Source: Desulfocurvus sp.
Lineage (GTDB): Bacteria > Desulfobacterota > Desulfovibrionia > Desulfovibrionales > Desulfovibrionaceae
Length of the DNA: 64,000 nt
Assembly: GCA_020692325.1 (NCBI GenBank)
Contig: JAIMKR010000004.1
Span: 157,441-221,440 of the forward strand
Direction: 5' to 3'
Shown: piece after piece, positions 44,181 through 53,488 of the stretch
How positions within the stretch are numbered: position 1 is the first letter of the stretch
Layout: each line of letters opens with the position of its first letter
Translations under genes and position numbers: made by a program
Notes under the pieces: model-generated
Database searches by the model: none
The model's input: the letters and a program-made list of their open reading frames with translations, nothing else
What the model was told of the DNA's origin: nothing

Positions 44181-46382
44181 TTAGCGCAGCGCCAGCCGCG
44201 CCCCGGCCACGCGGGCCTGCCGCGGCCCGGCGAACACGGGCGAGAACAACGCCCCGGCCAGCTGCGGCGCGCGCACGGCCAACCGGGAGACGCCGAGCAG
44301 CAACCGCTCCAACGCAGGCAGCGAGGCGGCCTCGCCCCCGCAGGCCCCGCGCAGAAGCGGATAGAAGCGCATCTCGCGCAGCATGGCCCGCGCGTCCGCC
44401 GGAGAAAGCGGGGCCAGTCGCCGCGCCGCCTCGTCCCCCGCGTCGGTCGCGTCCCCGGACGCGACATCACCCATGCCGGCCATGCGGAAAAACACCAGCG
44501 GGCCGAAGGGAGCCTCGCGCACAAAGCCGACCGACAGTTCGAAAGCCGTCTCCGGCGCGGCTGCCTGCACCAGACACCCCAGGGCCGGCGCATCCGGCAG
44601 CTCCCGCGCCGCGCGGTTGGTCAACTCCGCAAAGGCCCGACGCACGTCCGCCGCATCGGCCAGACGGGCAAAACGCGCCGCGTCGTCGGCGGGAACAGCC
44701 TCCGGGCCGGCATCGCGCAAGGCCAGCCGCAGGCTCACGGGGTAGCCCATGTCGTCGGCGAGCCGCGCGGCCTCCCAGCTGGTGCGGGCCAGTCCGGTGG
44801 AAAGCACCGGCAGGCCGGCCGCGTGCGCCGCCTCCAAGGCCTCCACGCCACACAACTCGCCCAACCCCAGGCCCCGGGCGGACTCCACGATGGAGAGCGC
44901 CTCGTCGTCCCAGGGCGCGCCGCAGCCGTCCACGGGGCCCGCGCCGTTTTCCCCGCCGGACGCAGGAACCTCGCAAAGGCCCGGCGGCGGGACCTCGCCA
45001 TGCCCGCACAAGGCGCTAAGGGCGGCCACCGCCTCCTCGGGAAAGTCATAGCAGGGAATGCCGGCTTCCAAAAGAGCCCGACGACCGGCGCGCATGCTCT
45101 CCCCACCCAGCAGACAGGCGGCGAAAGGCTTGCCCCCCGGGTTGTCCTCGCGCGCGACGCGAATGACCGCCCGGGCCGTCTCCAGCGGCCGCGCCGCAGC
45201 CGTGGGGGCCAGCAGCACAAGCAGGCTCGCCACTTGCGGGTCCGCCGCCAGGGCCGAAAGGGCCGCCTCGTAGCGATCCGCCCCCGCGTCGCCCAGCACG
45301 TCCACGGGATTGTACAGCGAGGCGATACCCGGCAGCGCGCGCGAAAGACGCTCCAACGTGGCCGAGCCAGGCCGGGGCAACGTGAGCAGACCGATCTCGG
45401 CGCAGGCGTCGGCGGCGAGAATGCCCGGCCCGCCGGCGTTGGTGACCACGGCCAGTCCCGGCCCGGAAGGCATGGGCTGGGTGGCGAACATCCGCGCCAG
45501 GGACAACAGCTCCGCCGTCTCCCGCACCTCGATGACGCCGCTCTGCCGGAAGGCCGCGTGGAAGGCGGCGGCCGACCCAGCGGCCAAGCCCATGTGCGCG
45601 GAGACCGCCCGCGCCCCGGCCCGCGTCACGCCGGCCTTGAGCAGCAGCACGGGCTTTTTCGCGGCGGCCTGGCGCGCGGCGGTGCGGAAGTCCTCGCCGT
45701 TTTCCACGCTCTCGCAATAGCCGAGGATGACCGTGGTTTCGGGATCGTCGCCCAGGGCGCGCAGCATGTCGGCCTCGCCGAGGAGAGCCTTGCCGCCCAG
45801 GCTCACGAACTTGGCGAACCCCAGGCCCAGGCCCGCCGCCTGTTCCAGCACGCACGCGCACATGGCCCCGGACTGCGAGAAAAAGGAAACGCCGCCCTTC
45901 GCCGGCCGCGCGGCGGGAAAACCGATATGGATATCGCTGGAGGTGTTGATGAGCCCGAGCGAATCGGGGCCAAGCAGCAGGATGCCGGCATCGACGGCGG
46001 CGCGGGTCAGCTCCCGCTCGGAAAAAAAACCGCGCCGGCCCTGGTCGGGCGGGCCGCTGGCCAGCGCGACGGCCGCGCGCACGCCCCGCCGGTCCAGAAG
46101 TTCCAACTCGGCGGCGAGCCGCTCGCGCGGGAGACAAAGCACGGCCAGCTCCACGCCGTCGGGCAGCTCTTCCGCGCCGGCGAAGGGGACGAGTTCCGGC
46201 ATTCGTCCGCCGCCAACGCCCGCTGCGGGATTGACGGCATGGACGCCGCCCCTGTACCCTGCCGCCAGCAGACCGGCCAGCGCCATGCAGGCCGGCGAGG
46301 CCGGCGAAATTCGATCGCGCTCCCCCACCACCGCCACGCTTGACGGTGCGAAAAGCGGGGCGAGACGAAGATAATCAGGCAT
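44181..46382 (-). CDS. ADP-forming acyl/acetyl-CoA synthetase, fused alpha-beta
   Basis: A 733-residue protein interconverting acyl-CoA + ADP + Pi and acid + CoA + ATP. Order: CoA-binding domain (SSVAVVGERDR ... GYRGGVHAVNP; LLLGPDSLGLINTSSD), succinyl-CoA-ligase-like domain (VSFFSQSGAMCA, LGGKALLGEADML, with the phospho-histidine region AHMGLAAGS at about 260), then an ATP-grasp half (about 520-733). The ATP-grasp part (AAHAAGLPVLSTGLARTSWEAARLADDMGYPVSLRLA) is recognisable but the GE-x-x-x-D/E type acidic metal ligands are less obvious than in classical enzymes. It could therefore be a protein acetyl-transfer-free regulatory form; enzyme activity is probable, not certain. Confidence 0.85.
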   Translation of the reverse strand: MPDYLRLAPLFAPSSVAVVGERDRISPASPACMALAGLLAAGYRGGVHAVNPAAGVGGGRMPELVPFAGAEELPDGVELAVLCLPRERLAAELELLDRRGVRAAVALASGPPDQGRRGFFSERELTRAAVDAGILLLGPDSLGLINTSSDIHIGFPAARPAKGGVSFFSQSGAMCACVLEQAAGLGLGFAKFVSLGGKALLGEADMLRALGDDPETTVILGYCESVENGEDFRTAARQAAAKKPVLLLKAGVTRAGARAVSAHMGLAAGSAAAFHAAFRQSGVIEVRETAELLSLARMFATQPMPSGPGLAVVTNAGGPGILAADACAEIGLLTLPRPGSATLERLSRALPGIASLYNPVDVLGDAGADRYEAALSALAADPQVASLLVLLAPTAAARPLETARAVIRVAREDNPGGKPFAACLLGGESMRAGRRALLEAGIPCYDFPEEAVAALSALCGHGEVPPPGLCEVPASGGENGAGPVDGCGAPWDDEALSIVESARGLGLGELCGVEALEAAHAAGLPVLSTGLARTSWEAARLADDMGYPVSLRLALRDAGPEAVPADDAARFARLADAADVRRAFAELTNRAARELPDAPALGCLVQAAAPETAFELSVGFVREAPFGPLVFFRMAGMGDVASGDATDAGDEAARRLAPLSPADARAMLREMRFYPLLRGACGGEAASLPALERLLLGVSRLAVRAPQLAGALFSPVFAGPRQARVAGARLALR

Positions 46383-46405
46383 GGGGCGGCCTTTCGGGGG
46401 ACTTG

Positions 46406-47116
46406 ATGGACGAGAATTTCAAGACGGTACAGGAAGTCATCCACTATCGCTTCGGGCAAGTCAAGTTGCTCGAACTGGCCCTCACACACAGCTCCTGGGC
46501 CAACGAGCAATCCCGCCCGGACATGAGCAACGAACGCCTGGAATTCCTGGGCGACGCGGTGCTGGAGCTGTGCGTGAGCGCCGAGGCCTACGTCCGCTTT
46601 CCCGAAAGCGACGAGGGCCTGTTGACCAAGCAACGTTCGCGTCTGGTCAAAACGGGCACGCTGGCCTCGGTGGCGCGGGATGTGGGCCTGAACAGGCACC
46701 TGCTGCTGGGGCGAGGCGAAGAGGCGCAGGGCGGCCGCGAACGCGACTCCCTGCTGGCCGACGCCCTGGAGGCGCTTTTCGGCGCGGTGTTCCTCGATGG
46801 CGGCTTCGACGCCGCGCGCACGCTCATCCTCGGCCTGCTCGCGCCCCTGTGGCCCGATTCGCCGAAGCTGCCCGCCGGCAAGGACTGCAAGAGTCGCCTG
46901 CAGGAGCTGACGCAGGAGCGCAACCGCGCGCGGCCCGTGTACAATCTCGTGAGTTCCAACGGCCCGGAGCACCACAAGATCTTCGAGGTGGAGGTGCTTC
47001 TGCCCGACGGTCAAACCTTCCACGCCACGGGGCCAAGCCTCAAAAAGGCCGAGCAGGCCGCCGCCGGCCGCGCGGTGGACGCGCTCACGGCCGGTGCGGG
47101 GCTTTCCCCTTCCTAG
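46406..47116 (+). CDS. rnc: Ribonuclease III
   Basis: A 236-residue double-strand RNA endonuclease for rRNA and mRNA processing. Catalytic domain (1-~150) with the signature SNERLEFLGDAVLELCVS and metal-binding DALEALFGAVFLDGGF. dsRBD (~160-230) with CKSRLQELTQ ... VEVLLPDGQTFHATGPSLKKAEQAAAGRA. It is divergent from the synthetase gene with only 23 bases between start codons, so both promoters must extend into the facing genes. GGGGGACT is the RBS. Confidence 0.96.
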   Translation: MDENFKTVQEVIHYRFGQVKLLELALTHSSWANEQSRPDMSNERLEFLGDAVLELCVSAEAYVRFPESDEGLLTKQRSRLVKTGTLASVARDVGLNRHLLLGRGEEAQGGRERDSLLADALEALFGAVFLDGGFDAARTLILGLLAPLWPDSPKLPAGKDCKSRLQELTQERNRARPVYNLVSSNGPEHHKIFEVEVLLPDGQTFHATGPSLKKAEQAAAGRAVDALTAGAGLSPS

Positions 47117-47126
47117 GCGGCCCGCC

Positions 47127-47166
47127 AAAAAACGGACGGGCCGACGGTGTTCCCCGCCGACCCGTC
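47127..47166 (-). terminator. Rho-independent terminator of the flagellin gene
   Basis: On the minus strand GACGGGTCGGCGG pairs with CCGTCGGCCCGTC (two wobble pairs) around a 6-base loop and is followed by CGTTTTTT. The same DNA can fold on the plus strand just after rnc (CGGCCCG/CGGGCCG, 47118-47143), so it may serve both convergent genes. Confidence 0.85.
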
Positions 47167-47225
47167 GCGTTCGAAAAGCCGATTCGATCCGAAAAGCGTC
47201 AATGCGGCGCCGGGGCCGCGCCAGA

Positions 47226-48197
47226 CTACCCCTGGATGAGCGTCAAGGCCATCTTGGGCAGGCTGTTGGCCTGAGACAGCATGGCCACGGCAGACTGGGC
47301 CTTGATCTGCTCGAGGGTGTAGTTCGTCATCTCGGTGGCGACATCCACATCGGAGATGCGCGACTCGGAGGACTGCAGGTTCTCCGCCTGGATGGAAAGG
47401 TTAGAGATCGTGTTTTCCAGACGATTCTGCATGGCGCCCAGGTTGGCGCGGATCTTGTCCTTGGACACGATGGCCTTGTTGATGGCGTCGAGCGCGACCT
47501 GGGCCATCTCCTGAGTGGAGATGCTCATACCGGCGTTGTTCTCGGCGAGCATCTGGGCCTTCTTCGTCGAATCCGTCTCCGCGTCGATCTGGCTCTGCGT
47601 GTACTTCTTCTTGCTGCCCGAGAGCATCCCAAGGCCCAGGGCGGAGGCGGTCACGCAACCGACGTTGATGTAGTAATAGTCCTCGGCGCTGTCGTTGCCG
47701 GAGCCAAAGTGGATCTTCAACGCGCCCACGGATTCGAGGCCGGTTCCGTTGTGGGTGCTCGCGTTACCGGAAAGGTGGCCGTTGAGCAGGTGGATGCCGT
47801 TGAAATCGGTGGCGTCGGCGATACGCGTTATTTCCGAGCACATCGCTTGATATTCGGAGTCGATCATGAGGCGCTGGTCGGAGCTGTATGTGCCGGTGGC
47901 GCCCTGCATGGCCAGCTCCTTGAGCCGGATGAGCTTCTCGTCGACAACCCCGAGCGCGCCGTCGGCGGTCTGGATCAGCGAGATGCCGTCGTTGGCGTTG
48001 CGCACACCCTGGTTCAGACTCTGAATATCCGCACGCATGAGTTCGCGGATGGCCAGGCCAGCGGCGTCGTCGGCGGCGGTGTTCACGCGCAGGCCCGAGG
48101 ACAACCGTTCCGTCGAGGTGGAGAGCGAACCGTACGCGGAATTCAAACTCCGCGATGCGTTCATCGCCATCAGGTTGTGGTTGATGATCAAAGACAT
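47226..48197 (-). CDS. fliC: Flagellin
   Basis: A 323-residue filament protein. The N-terminal D0/D1 helices (MSLIINHNLMAMNASRSLNSAYGSLSTSTERLSSGLRVNTAADDAAGLAI, in part) and C-terminal helices (NRLENTISNLSIQAENLQSSESRISDVDVATEMTNYTLEQIKAQSA) are highly conserved. The variable exposed domain is short (about 130-220). The last residues SLPKMALTLIQG differ from the usual LLR-type ends. RBS AAGGAGG; a sigma54-type promoter lies 48 bases upstream. No other structural flagellar genes are in the window. Confidence 0.96.
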   Translation of the reverse strand: MSLIINHNLMAMNASRSLNSAYGSLSTSTERLSSGLRVNTAADDAAGLAIRELMRADIQSLNQGVRNANDGISLIQTADGALGVVDEKLIRLKELAMQGATGTYSSDQRLMIDSEYQAMCSEITRIADATDFNGIHLLNGHLSGNASTHNGTGLESVGALKIHFGSGNDSAEDYYYINVGCVTASALGLGMLSGSKKKYTQSQIDAETDSTKKAQMLAENNAGMSISTQEMAQVALDAINKAIVSKDKIRANLGAMQNRLENTISNLSIQAENLQSSESRISDVDVATEMTNYTLEQIKAQSAVAMLSQANSLPKMALTLIQG

Positions 48198-48244
48198 GAC
48201 GTAAACCTCCTTGTTCGAAAAACATTCCCTTTGGCTCGCCGTTT

Positions 48245-48262
48245 TGCATAGTCGATGCCAAA
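48245..48262 (-). promoter_or_regulatory. fliC: Sigma54-type promoter of flagellin
   Basis: On the minus strand TTGGCATCGACTATGCA has GG and GC exactly 10 bases apart, matching the -24/-12 pattern. It is 48 bases before the start codon, leaving a normal leader. An A/T-rich block just upstream could bind IHF. Confidence 0.7.
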
Positions 48263-48496
48263 GCAAATATTTTTTTTAAACCTAGGAAGTTACGCATCAG
48301 AATATTGTCTAGATTTCCTCCCGAATCGCTTTTCCGGCAAGAAAAACATGCCGAGTGTCAGCGCCTTGCCGGGCACCCGCTCAGGACTACGAAGTTACGC
48401 GCTCTACGTCTCGACAGGCTCCGAGGGCTGCCTTATAGCTATTGGGCCGAATATCCCCCCCCGCCATATCCACCGACAAGCACAGGATAAGCACCC

Positions 48497-49864
48497 ATGG
48501 CTCTCGCTTCCCGTTTCGATCAGGAATTGCGCGATTTTCTCGAACCGCAAGGGGGGAGGATCGTCATGCTCAGCGACGATCAGCTGTTCGTCCGGGCCAT
48601 GCGCGCGGCGATCTTCAAAACCCTCGCCGTCAAGACCGACTGTCTGGACGTTCAACAGAACCCCGCCCTGGCCATGAAGGCCGTGCACGCCGTGCTCACG
48701 CGCAAGGCGCCGGTGCTCGTGCTGGCGGACAGACTGCTGCGCGGCCGCCCCACACTGACCTTTCTGCGCGGCGTGAAGGCCACCTTCCCCCAGGCGAAAC
48801 TGCTGGTGATGACCCATGAGACAACCAAGGACGAACTCTCCCAGCTCTACGAGATCGGGGTGGACAGCATCCTGACCAAACCCGTGAGCATCGACACGCT
48901 GGTGGAGAAGATGGCCGGCGCCATCAAGCCCCAGGGCAAGATCAGCCAGCTGGTGCAGGAGGGCAAATGCTTCCTGGAGACGAACGACACCAAGCACGCC
49001 ATGGACATCAGCCGCGAGATTCTGAAGCTCAAGCCCGGCAGCCCCGTGGCCCTCATGCTCATGGGTGACGCCCTGCTCAAGGAGAACCGCCGCGACGAGG
49101 CCATCCACGCCTACGAATCCGCCCACGAGGGGGCCAAGCTCTACCTGGAGCCGCTCAAGAAACTGGCCGAGGCGAACAAGGACATCAACGAGGACGCCTA
49201 CCTGCGCTTCATGCGCAAGCTCGACTCCATCAGTCCGCTGAACACAGAACGCAAGTGCGAGATCGGCAAGGTATACGCCCGCAAGAACGACAACGAGCGC
49301 GCCGACCGCTACTTCACGGCCGCCATTGAGAACGCCCGGCGCGAGGCGCTGAACCACGTGGACAACGTGATCACCGACATCGCCGAGACCGTGGCCGAGA
49401 GCGCCCCGGCCCTGGCCGAGAAATACTACGTGCAGCTGTTGACGATGAAGGGCGACAACCTCACCGAGGCGGACATGGTCACCTTCAACCGTCTGGGCAT
49501 TGCGCTCCGGCGGCAGGGCAAATGGCGCGAGGCCGTGGAGAACTACAAGAAGGCCCTCTCCGTGGTGGCCGACGACGAGCGCGTGCTCTACAATATGGGC
49601 TTGGCCTACGCCGACGGGCAGCTCTACCGCATGGCCGTGGGCGCCTTCGAACAGGTGCAGCGCATCAACCCCAAGTTCTGCCGCACCGCGGCCGTCGTGG
49701 CCTTCAGCATGGCCAACGCCTACGCCATGTCCAAGGACGTTCCCACGGCCAAGCACTTTCTGGCCGTCGCCCTGGAGCTGGACCCGAAGCACGCGCCCTC
49801 ACTCAGGATGCTTTCCAAACTCGAAGCGGTGGGTTCCAACATCGCCAACGGACTCGACAGCTAG
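48497..49864 (+). CDS. Degenerate receiver domain fused to TPR repeats
   Basis: A 455-residue soluble protein. Residues ~20-140: response-regulator fold (VMLSDDQLFVRAMRAA with acidic pair, phospho-site region VLVLADRLLRG, LLVMTHETTKDEL, ILTKPVSIDTLV with the conserved Lys-Pro). Residues ~150-450: several TPR repeats (CFLETNDTKHAMDISREILKLKPGSPVA; GIALRRQGKWREAVENYKKALSVVADD; GLAYADGQLYRMAVGAFEQVQRINP). It is divergent from flagellin, suggesting a role in motility control or surface behaviour (inference). Confidence 0.85.
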   Translation: MALASRFDQELRDFLEPQGGRIVMLSDDQLFVRAMRAAIFKTLAVKTDCLDVQQNPALAMKAVHAVLTRKAPVLVLADRLLRGRPTLTFLRGVKATFPQAKLLVMTHETTKDELSQLYEIGVDSILTKPVSIDTLVEKMAGAIKPQGKISQLVQEGKCFLETNDTKHAMDISREILKLKPGSPVALMLMGDALLKENRRDEAIHAYESAHEGAKLYLEPLKKLAEANKDINEDAYLRFMRKLDSISPLNTERKCEIGKVYARKNDNERADRYFTAAIENARREALNHVDNVITDIAETVAESAPALAEKYYVQLLTMKGDNLTEADMVTFNRLGIALRRQGKWREAVENYKKALSVVADDERVLYNMGLAYADGQLYRMAVGAFEQVQRINPKFCRTAAVVAFSMANAYAMSKDVPTAKHFLAVALELDPKHAPSLRMLSKLEAVGSNIANGLDS

Positions 49865-50190
49865 AAGCGGGCCAGACGCAACACGCCCAGGGCCAGGCCG
49901 ACCACACCGAGATCCCCGTTGTAGTTCGCCAGGGCGAAGGCCGTGAGCACCCCCCAGGCGTAGACGGTCCAGCGCCAGGGCGAAAACAGCGCCAACACGC
50001 CGGCAGCCAGGCTGAGCATGCCCCACACGCTGCGCAGCTGGCCAAACAGCACGCCCTGCCGCAGCCAGACAATGGCGGGATTCTCCTGAGCTCCGCTCAC
50101 GGGCGTATCCACCACGTAAATGCGCAGGTAAAAGGCCACCGCGTAGGTCAGCGCGAAAATGCCGGCGGCGAGAAGGGATTTGCGGGACAC
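49861..50190 (-). CDS. Small inner-membrane protein
   Basis: A 109-residue protein with about four hydrophobic helices (LLAAGIFALTYAVAFYLRIYVV; VWGMLSLAAGVLALFSPW; TVYAWGVLTAFALANYNGDLGVVGLALGVLRL). Its stop overlaps the end of the REC-TPR gene by four bases in the opposite orientation. I recognise no family. A role is not predictable. Confidence 0.68.
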   Translation of the reverse strand: MSRKSLLAAGIFALTYAVAFYLRIYVVDTPVSGAQENPAIVWLRQGVLFGQLRSVWGMLSLAAGVLALFSPWRWTVYAWGVLTAFALANYNGDLGVVGLALGVLRLARF

Positions 50191-50308
50191 TGGCGCCTCG
50201 GTTAGGATATGAAAGGTTTCGCCGTGTGTGCCGCGTTTTGCCCCCGGCCGTCAAGCCCGGACGCGGTTCCCGGCAACCAGGGCCAGGCAGGCCCAAAGGA
50301 GCCCTCCC

Positions 50309-51118
50309 ATGTCCAGCCGCCCCAAGGGACGCATCCCCTCCCGAATGCTGCCGCCGCTATGCCTCGCCGTGGTCCTGCTCGCCGGGGGCTGCGCCAACAA
50401 ACCCGCCGCCCCGCCGACTCCGCCGGGCACATCCCAGGCCACGTCAAACGCCGACGCCCGGGACGGTTCCCTGGATCGCGCCGAGGCTCTGCTGGAAGAC
50501 GGCCCGGACCAGGACCCGCAAGCCGCCCTCACCCTGCTTGGTCAAAGCGACGCCCCCCGCGCGCGCCTGGACCGCGCCGAGGCCATGCGTCTGCTCGGCC
50601 GCACGGACGAGGCCGTGGCCGAGGCGAACCTTCTCATCCTCGCCGGCCGGAACACCACGGCGGCCTTCGTGACCCGCGCCCGCGCCCTCTACGACGCCGG
50701 CGCGTCCGGGCGCGCCCTGGAGGATCTGACCACGGCGCTACGGCTGGACCCCAAAAACGTGGACGCCCTGCTGACCCAGGGGGATATTTTCTTCGCCATG
50801 GAGCTGCCCCGCCCGGCGGAACTCAGCTACACCAAGGCCATAGAGATCGCCCCCGACGACCCGCTGGGCTACATCGATCGCGGCGTGGTGCGCGACGACC
50901 AAGGTCGCTTCGCCGAGGCCATCGCCGACTTCGACCGGGCCATCGCCCTTGATCCCGACTCGGCCACGGCCTTCGCCAACCGGGGGGTCACGCGTTCGCA
51001 GCTCGGCGACTTCGACGGCATGTGCGCCGACTACAGCCGCGCCTGCGATCTCGGTCAATGCGACCGTCTGCTGGACGCGCGCAGAATGGGCTACTGCGGC
51101 AAGGCGAAGGGCAAGTAA
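50309..51118 (+). CDS. TPR-containing lipoprotein
   Basis: A 269-residue exported protein. The signal region PPLCLAVVLLAGGC ends in a lipobox-like LAGGC (Cys near residue 28). After a Pro/Thr/Ser-rich linker, TPR repeats fill the rest (ARALYDAGASGRALEDLTTALRLDPKNVDALL; GVVRDDQGRFAEAIADFDRAIALDPDSATAFANRGV). Such proteins act in outer-membrane or periplasmic assembly scaffolds. RBS AAAGGAG sets the ATG; a longer frame upstream has no RBS. Confidence 0.85.
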   Translation: MSSRPKGRIPSRMLPPLCLAVVLLAGGCANKPAAPPTPPGTSQATSNADARDGSLDRAEALLEDGPDQDPQAALTLLGQSDAPRARLDRAEAMRLLGRTDEAVAEANLLILAGRNTTAAFVTRARALYDAGASGRALEDLTTALRLDPKNVDALLTQGDIFFAMELPRPAELSYTKAIEIAPDDPLGYIDRGVVRDDQGRFAEAIADFDRAIALDPDSATAFANRGVTRSQLGDFDGMCADYSRACDLGQCDRLLDARRMGYCGKAKGK

Positions 51119-51143
51119 GGGCGGAAGGGCCGCGGCGGGGGGA

Positions 51144-53435
51144 TCAGTGCGCGCCGCCGCCGGAAGGACCGGCCAAGTCCGGGGAGTCCTGGTGGTCCGT
51201 GGGAACGGCGACGGGCAGCCGCAACATTACGGTCGTATGGCCGGGATCGCTGGTGTCCAGCGTGAGCGAACCGCCGAGGGTGCGCACCATCAGCCGCGCG
51301 GAATAGGTGCCCAGCCCCGTGCCGTGGGGCTTGCCCCAGGTGGCGTATTTTTCGAAAAAGCGCTCGCGCACGGCTTGCGGCACCTCGCCCGCGTTGCGTA
51401 GAAGCGCCACGGCGACATCGCCTTCCCGGCGCATGGTCACGCGGACTTCCCCACCATCCGGCGAAGCCTCCGCCGCGTTCTTGAGCAGATTGGAGAGCAT
51501 GGCGTCCAGCAGACGACGTTCGCCCAGCACCCAGAACGGCCCGGTGGCGCATTCGGACATCAGGACGAGCCGCAGGTTTTTGCCCTGTACGTACACCCGC
51601 AGTTCGGGACGCAGCCCATCCACCACGTCGCACAGGTCCACGGGCGAAAGCCGGGGCACGAAGGCTCCCGTCTCCATGGCGTGCAGATCAAGCGAAAGCG
51701 AAATGAGCCCTTGCATCCGCCGCACCACGGAGCGCACCTCGTCCGTCACCTGACGCTGCTCCGCGTTGAGGTCCCCGAGCATGTCCAAAAGCTCCATGGC
51801 GTTCTGCACCGAGCCCAGCGGACTTTTGAGGTCGTGGCGCACCACGCTCTCCACATCCATGCGCAGGGCCTCGGCCTTCTTGCGCTCGCTGATGTCGCTG
51901 AGCACGCCCAGATAACCGCTGAAATGCCCGGCGGCGTCCGTCATGGGGCGAATGCGACAAGACACCCAGAACATCTGGCCCGCGGCGCTGGTGAGGCGCA
52001 TCTCCCGATCCACCTCCAGCTTGCGCGCCCGCGCGGCGTTCCACGCGTTGAGGAAATCCTCCCGGTCGGCCGGCTGCACCAACTCCAGCCACTTGTCGCC
52101 GATGAGACCGGAAAGGGACTTGCCGGTTTTACGCTGCATACGCTCGTTGGCGAAGATGAGCCCCCCGCCGGAGTCGGTTTCGAACACGCCCACGGGGACC
52201 TGCCGGATAAGACCGGCCAGCCGGCGTTCGCTCTGCCGCAGGGCCAGCTCGGCGGTGCGCTGGGCGGTCACGTCGCGCCCCATGGAGACCACGCCCAGGC
52301 ATTTTCCCTCGGTGTCAAGCACGGCCGTTTTGACCACGCTGATCCAGAAGTCGTGCCCGTCCGTGCGCATGTGCTGGGTGAAGCTCACGGCCTCGCGCGT
52401 TTTGAGGGTCAAGACGCTGGTGGAGAGCTGTACGCGCAGGTCCTCGCCGGAGAAGGCCGCCGCCAGCGGCTGGTCGATGAGTTCCTCGCGCGTGTGGCCC
52501 ACGTGCAGGCAGAACGTCTGGTTCAGCTCGCGGATGACGCCCCGCTCGTCGGTGACGACGATGCAGTCCTGGGCGGAGTGCAGCATGGCGCGCAACAAAC
52601 CCTGGCTCTTGCGCAGGGCCTGCTCGGCCTTGCGCCTGTCCGTCAGGTCGCGGCTGACCGAAACCACGCCCAGGCACTCCCCCTCGACATCGAACACGGG
52701 GGTCTTGTGCACGCTCAGATAACGCGGGCCATCCGGGCTGTCCTGTTCCATCTCATAAGTGATGGGTCCCTGCTGCGTGAGCACGCGCCGATCCACCCGC
52801 ACGTCGCGGCTGGCGGCGCGACGCTCGAAGAAATCGCGCCCCTTGCGGCCCAGCACCTTCCCGCAATCCTGCCCCACCAAGCGGCAGAAGGCCGGATTGG
52901 CCTGCCGGTAGTACCCCTCCGTGTCGCGGAAGCTGATGCCGTCGCCGGCGGAATCGAGGATGGCGCGCAGCAGGCTTTCGCTCTGAGCCAGGGAGCGTTC
53001 CGCCAATATGCGCGGTGTGATGTCGTGGCCGATGAAGAACAGGCAGTCGCGGCCGTCCTCCAGGGTGATGGGCGCGGCGTTGAGCTCCACGTCGCGCAGC
53101 TGGCCGTTTTTCAAACGGTGCTTGCTGGCGTAGCGTACGCCGCCGCCTTCCAACAGATGCGAAAGCAGCCCGTGCAGCTGCTCCTGCGTGAGCAGGCTCA
53201 CCTGTGTGGAGGGCATGTCCGTGAGTTCCGCGGCGTCGTAGCCGTAAAACTCGCAGGCGGCCGGGTTGACGCTGATGATCTCGCCCGTCTTCGGGTCGAT
53301 AAGGAACATCATGGCTCGGCTGGCCTCGAAGGCCGAGCGGAAAACGTCGCCCGCGGTCGTCGAATGAGCGCCCTGGCCGGACATCTCTGCGATTTTTTTT
53401 CTACGCAATTGTTCTCCGGGGGGTATTTTCATCAT
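51144..53435 (-). CDS. Multi-PAS soluble sensor histidine kinase
   Basis: A 763-residue kinase with no TM helix. Four PAS domains (about 30-140, 150-270, 275-395, 400-520), each with the N-P-A/N-x-x-F type core, e.g. VNPAACEFYGYDAAEL and QANPAFCRLVGQDCG. HisKA phospho-histidine in VESVVRHDLKSPLGSVQN (about 537). HATPase with LLKNAAEASPDGGEV, FEKYATWGKPHGTGLGTYSARLMV. The H-D-L-K-S-P-L box is typical of kinases responding to energy or redox signals. No response regulator is adjacent. The start is uncertain: TTG/ATG/ATG triplets lie in a row; the first ATG is taken. Confidence 0.92.
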   Translation of the reverse strand: MMKIPPGEQLRRKKIAEMSGQGAHSTTAGDVFRSAFEASRAMMFLIDPKTGEIISVNPAACEFYGYDAAELTDMPSTQVSLLTQEQLHGLLSHLLEGGGVRYASKHRLKNGQLRDVELNAAPITLEDGRDCLFFIGHDITPRILAERSLAQSESLLRAILDSAGDGISFRDTEGYYRQANPAFCRLVGQDCGKVLGRKGRDFFERRAASRDVRVDRRVLTQQGPITYEMEQDSPDGPRYLSVHKTPVFDVEGECLGVVSVSRDLTDRRKAEQALRKSQGLLRAMLHSAQDCIVVTDERGVIRELNQTFCLHVGHTREELIDQPLAAAFSGEDLRVQLSTSVLTLKTREAVSFTQHMRTDGHDFWISVVKTAVLDTEGKCLGVVSMGRDVTAQRTAELALRQSERRLAGLIRQVPVGVFETDSGGGLIFANERMQRKTGKSLSGLIGDKWLELVQPADREDFLNAWNAARARKLEVDREMRLTSAAGQMFWVSCRIRPMTDAAGHFSGYLGVLSDISERKKAEALRMDVESVVRHDLKSPLGSVQNAMELLDMLGDLNAEQRQVTDEVRSVVRRMQGLISLSLDLHAMETGAFVPRLSPVDLCDVVDGLRPELRVYVQGKNLRLVLMSECATGPFWVLGERRLLDAMLSNLLKNAAEASPDGGEVRVTMRREGDVAVALLRNAGEVPQAVRERFFEKYATWGKPHGTGLGTYSARLMVRTLGGSLTLDTSDPGHTTVMLRLPVAVPTDHQDSPDLAGPSGGGAH

Positions 53436-53488
53436 CAACTACGCAGAATCGCCCTCTATGTAAAGGAGCGCCGCAGGATTTCCCCCGC

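Noticed and set aside
44151..46343. 730-residue open frame opposite the acetyl-CoA synthetase
   Set aside because: Low-complexity His/Arg/Gly/Gln text, antisense to a gene with strong domain motifs.
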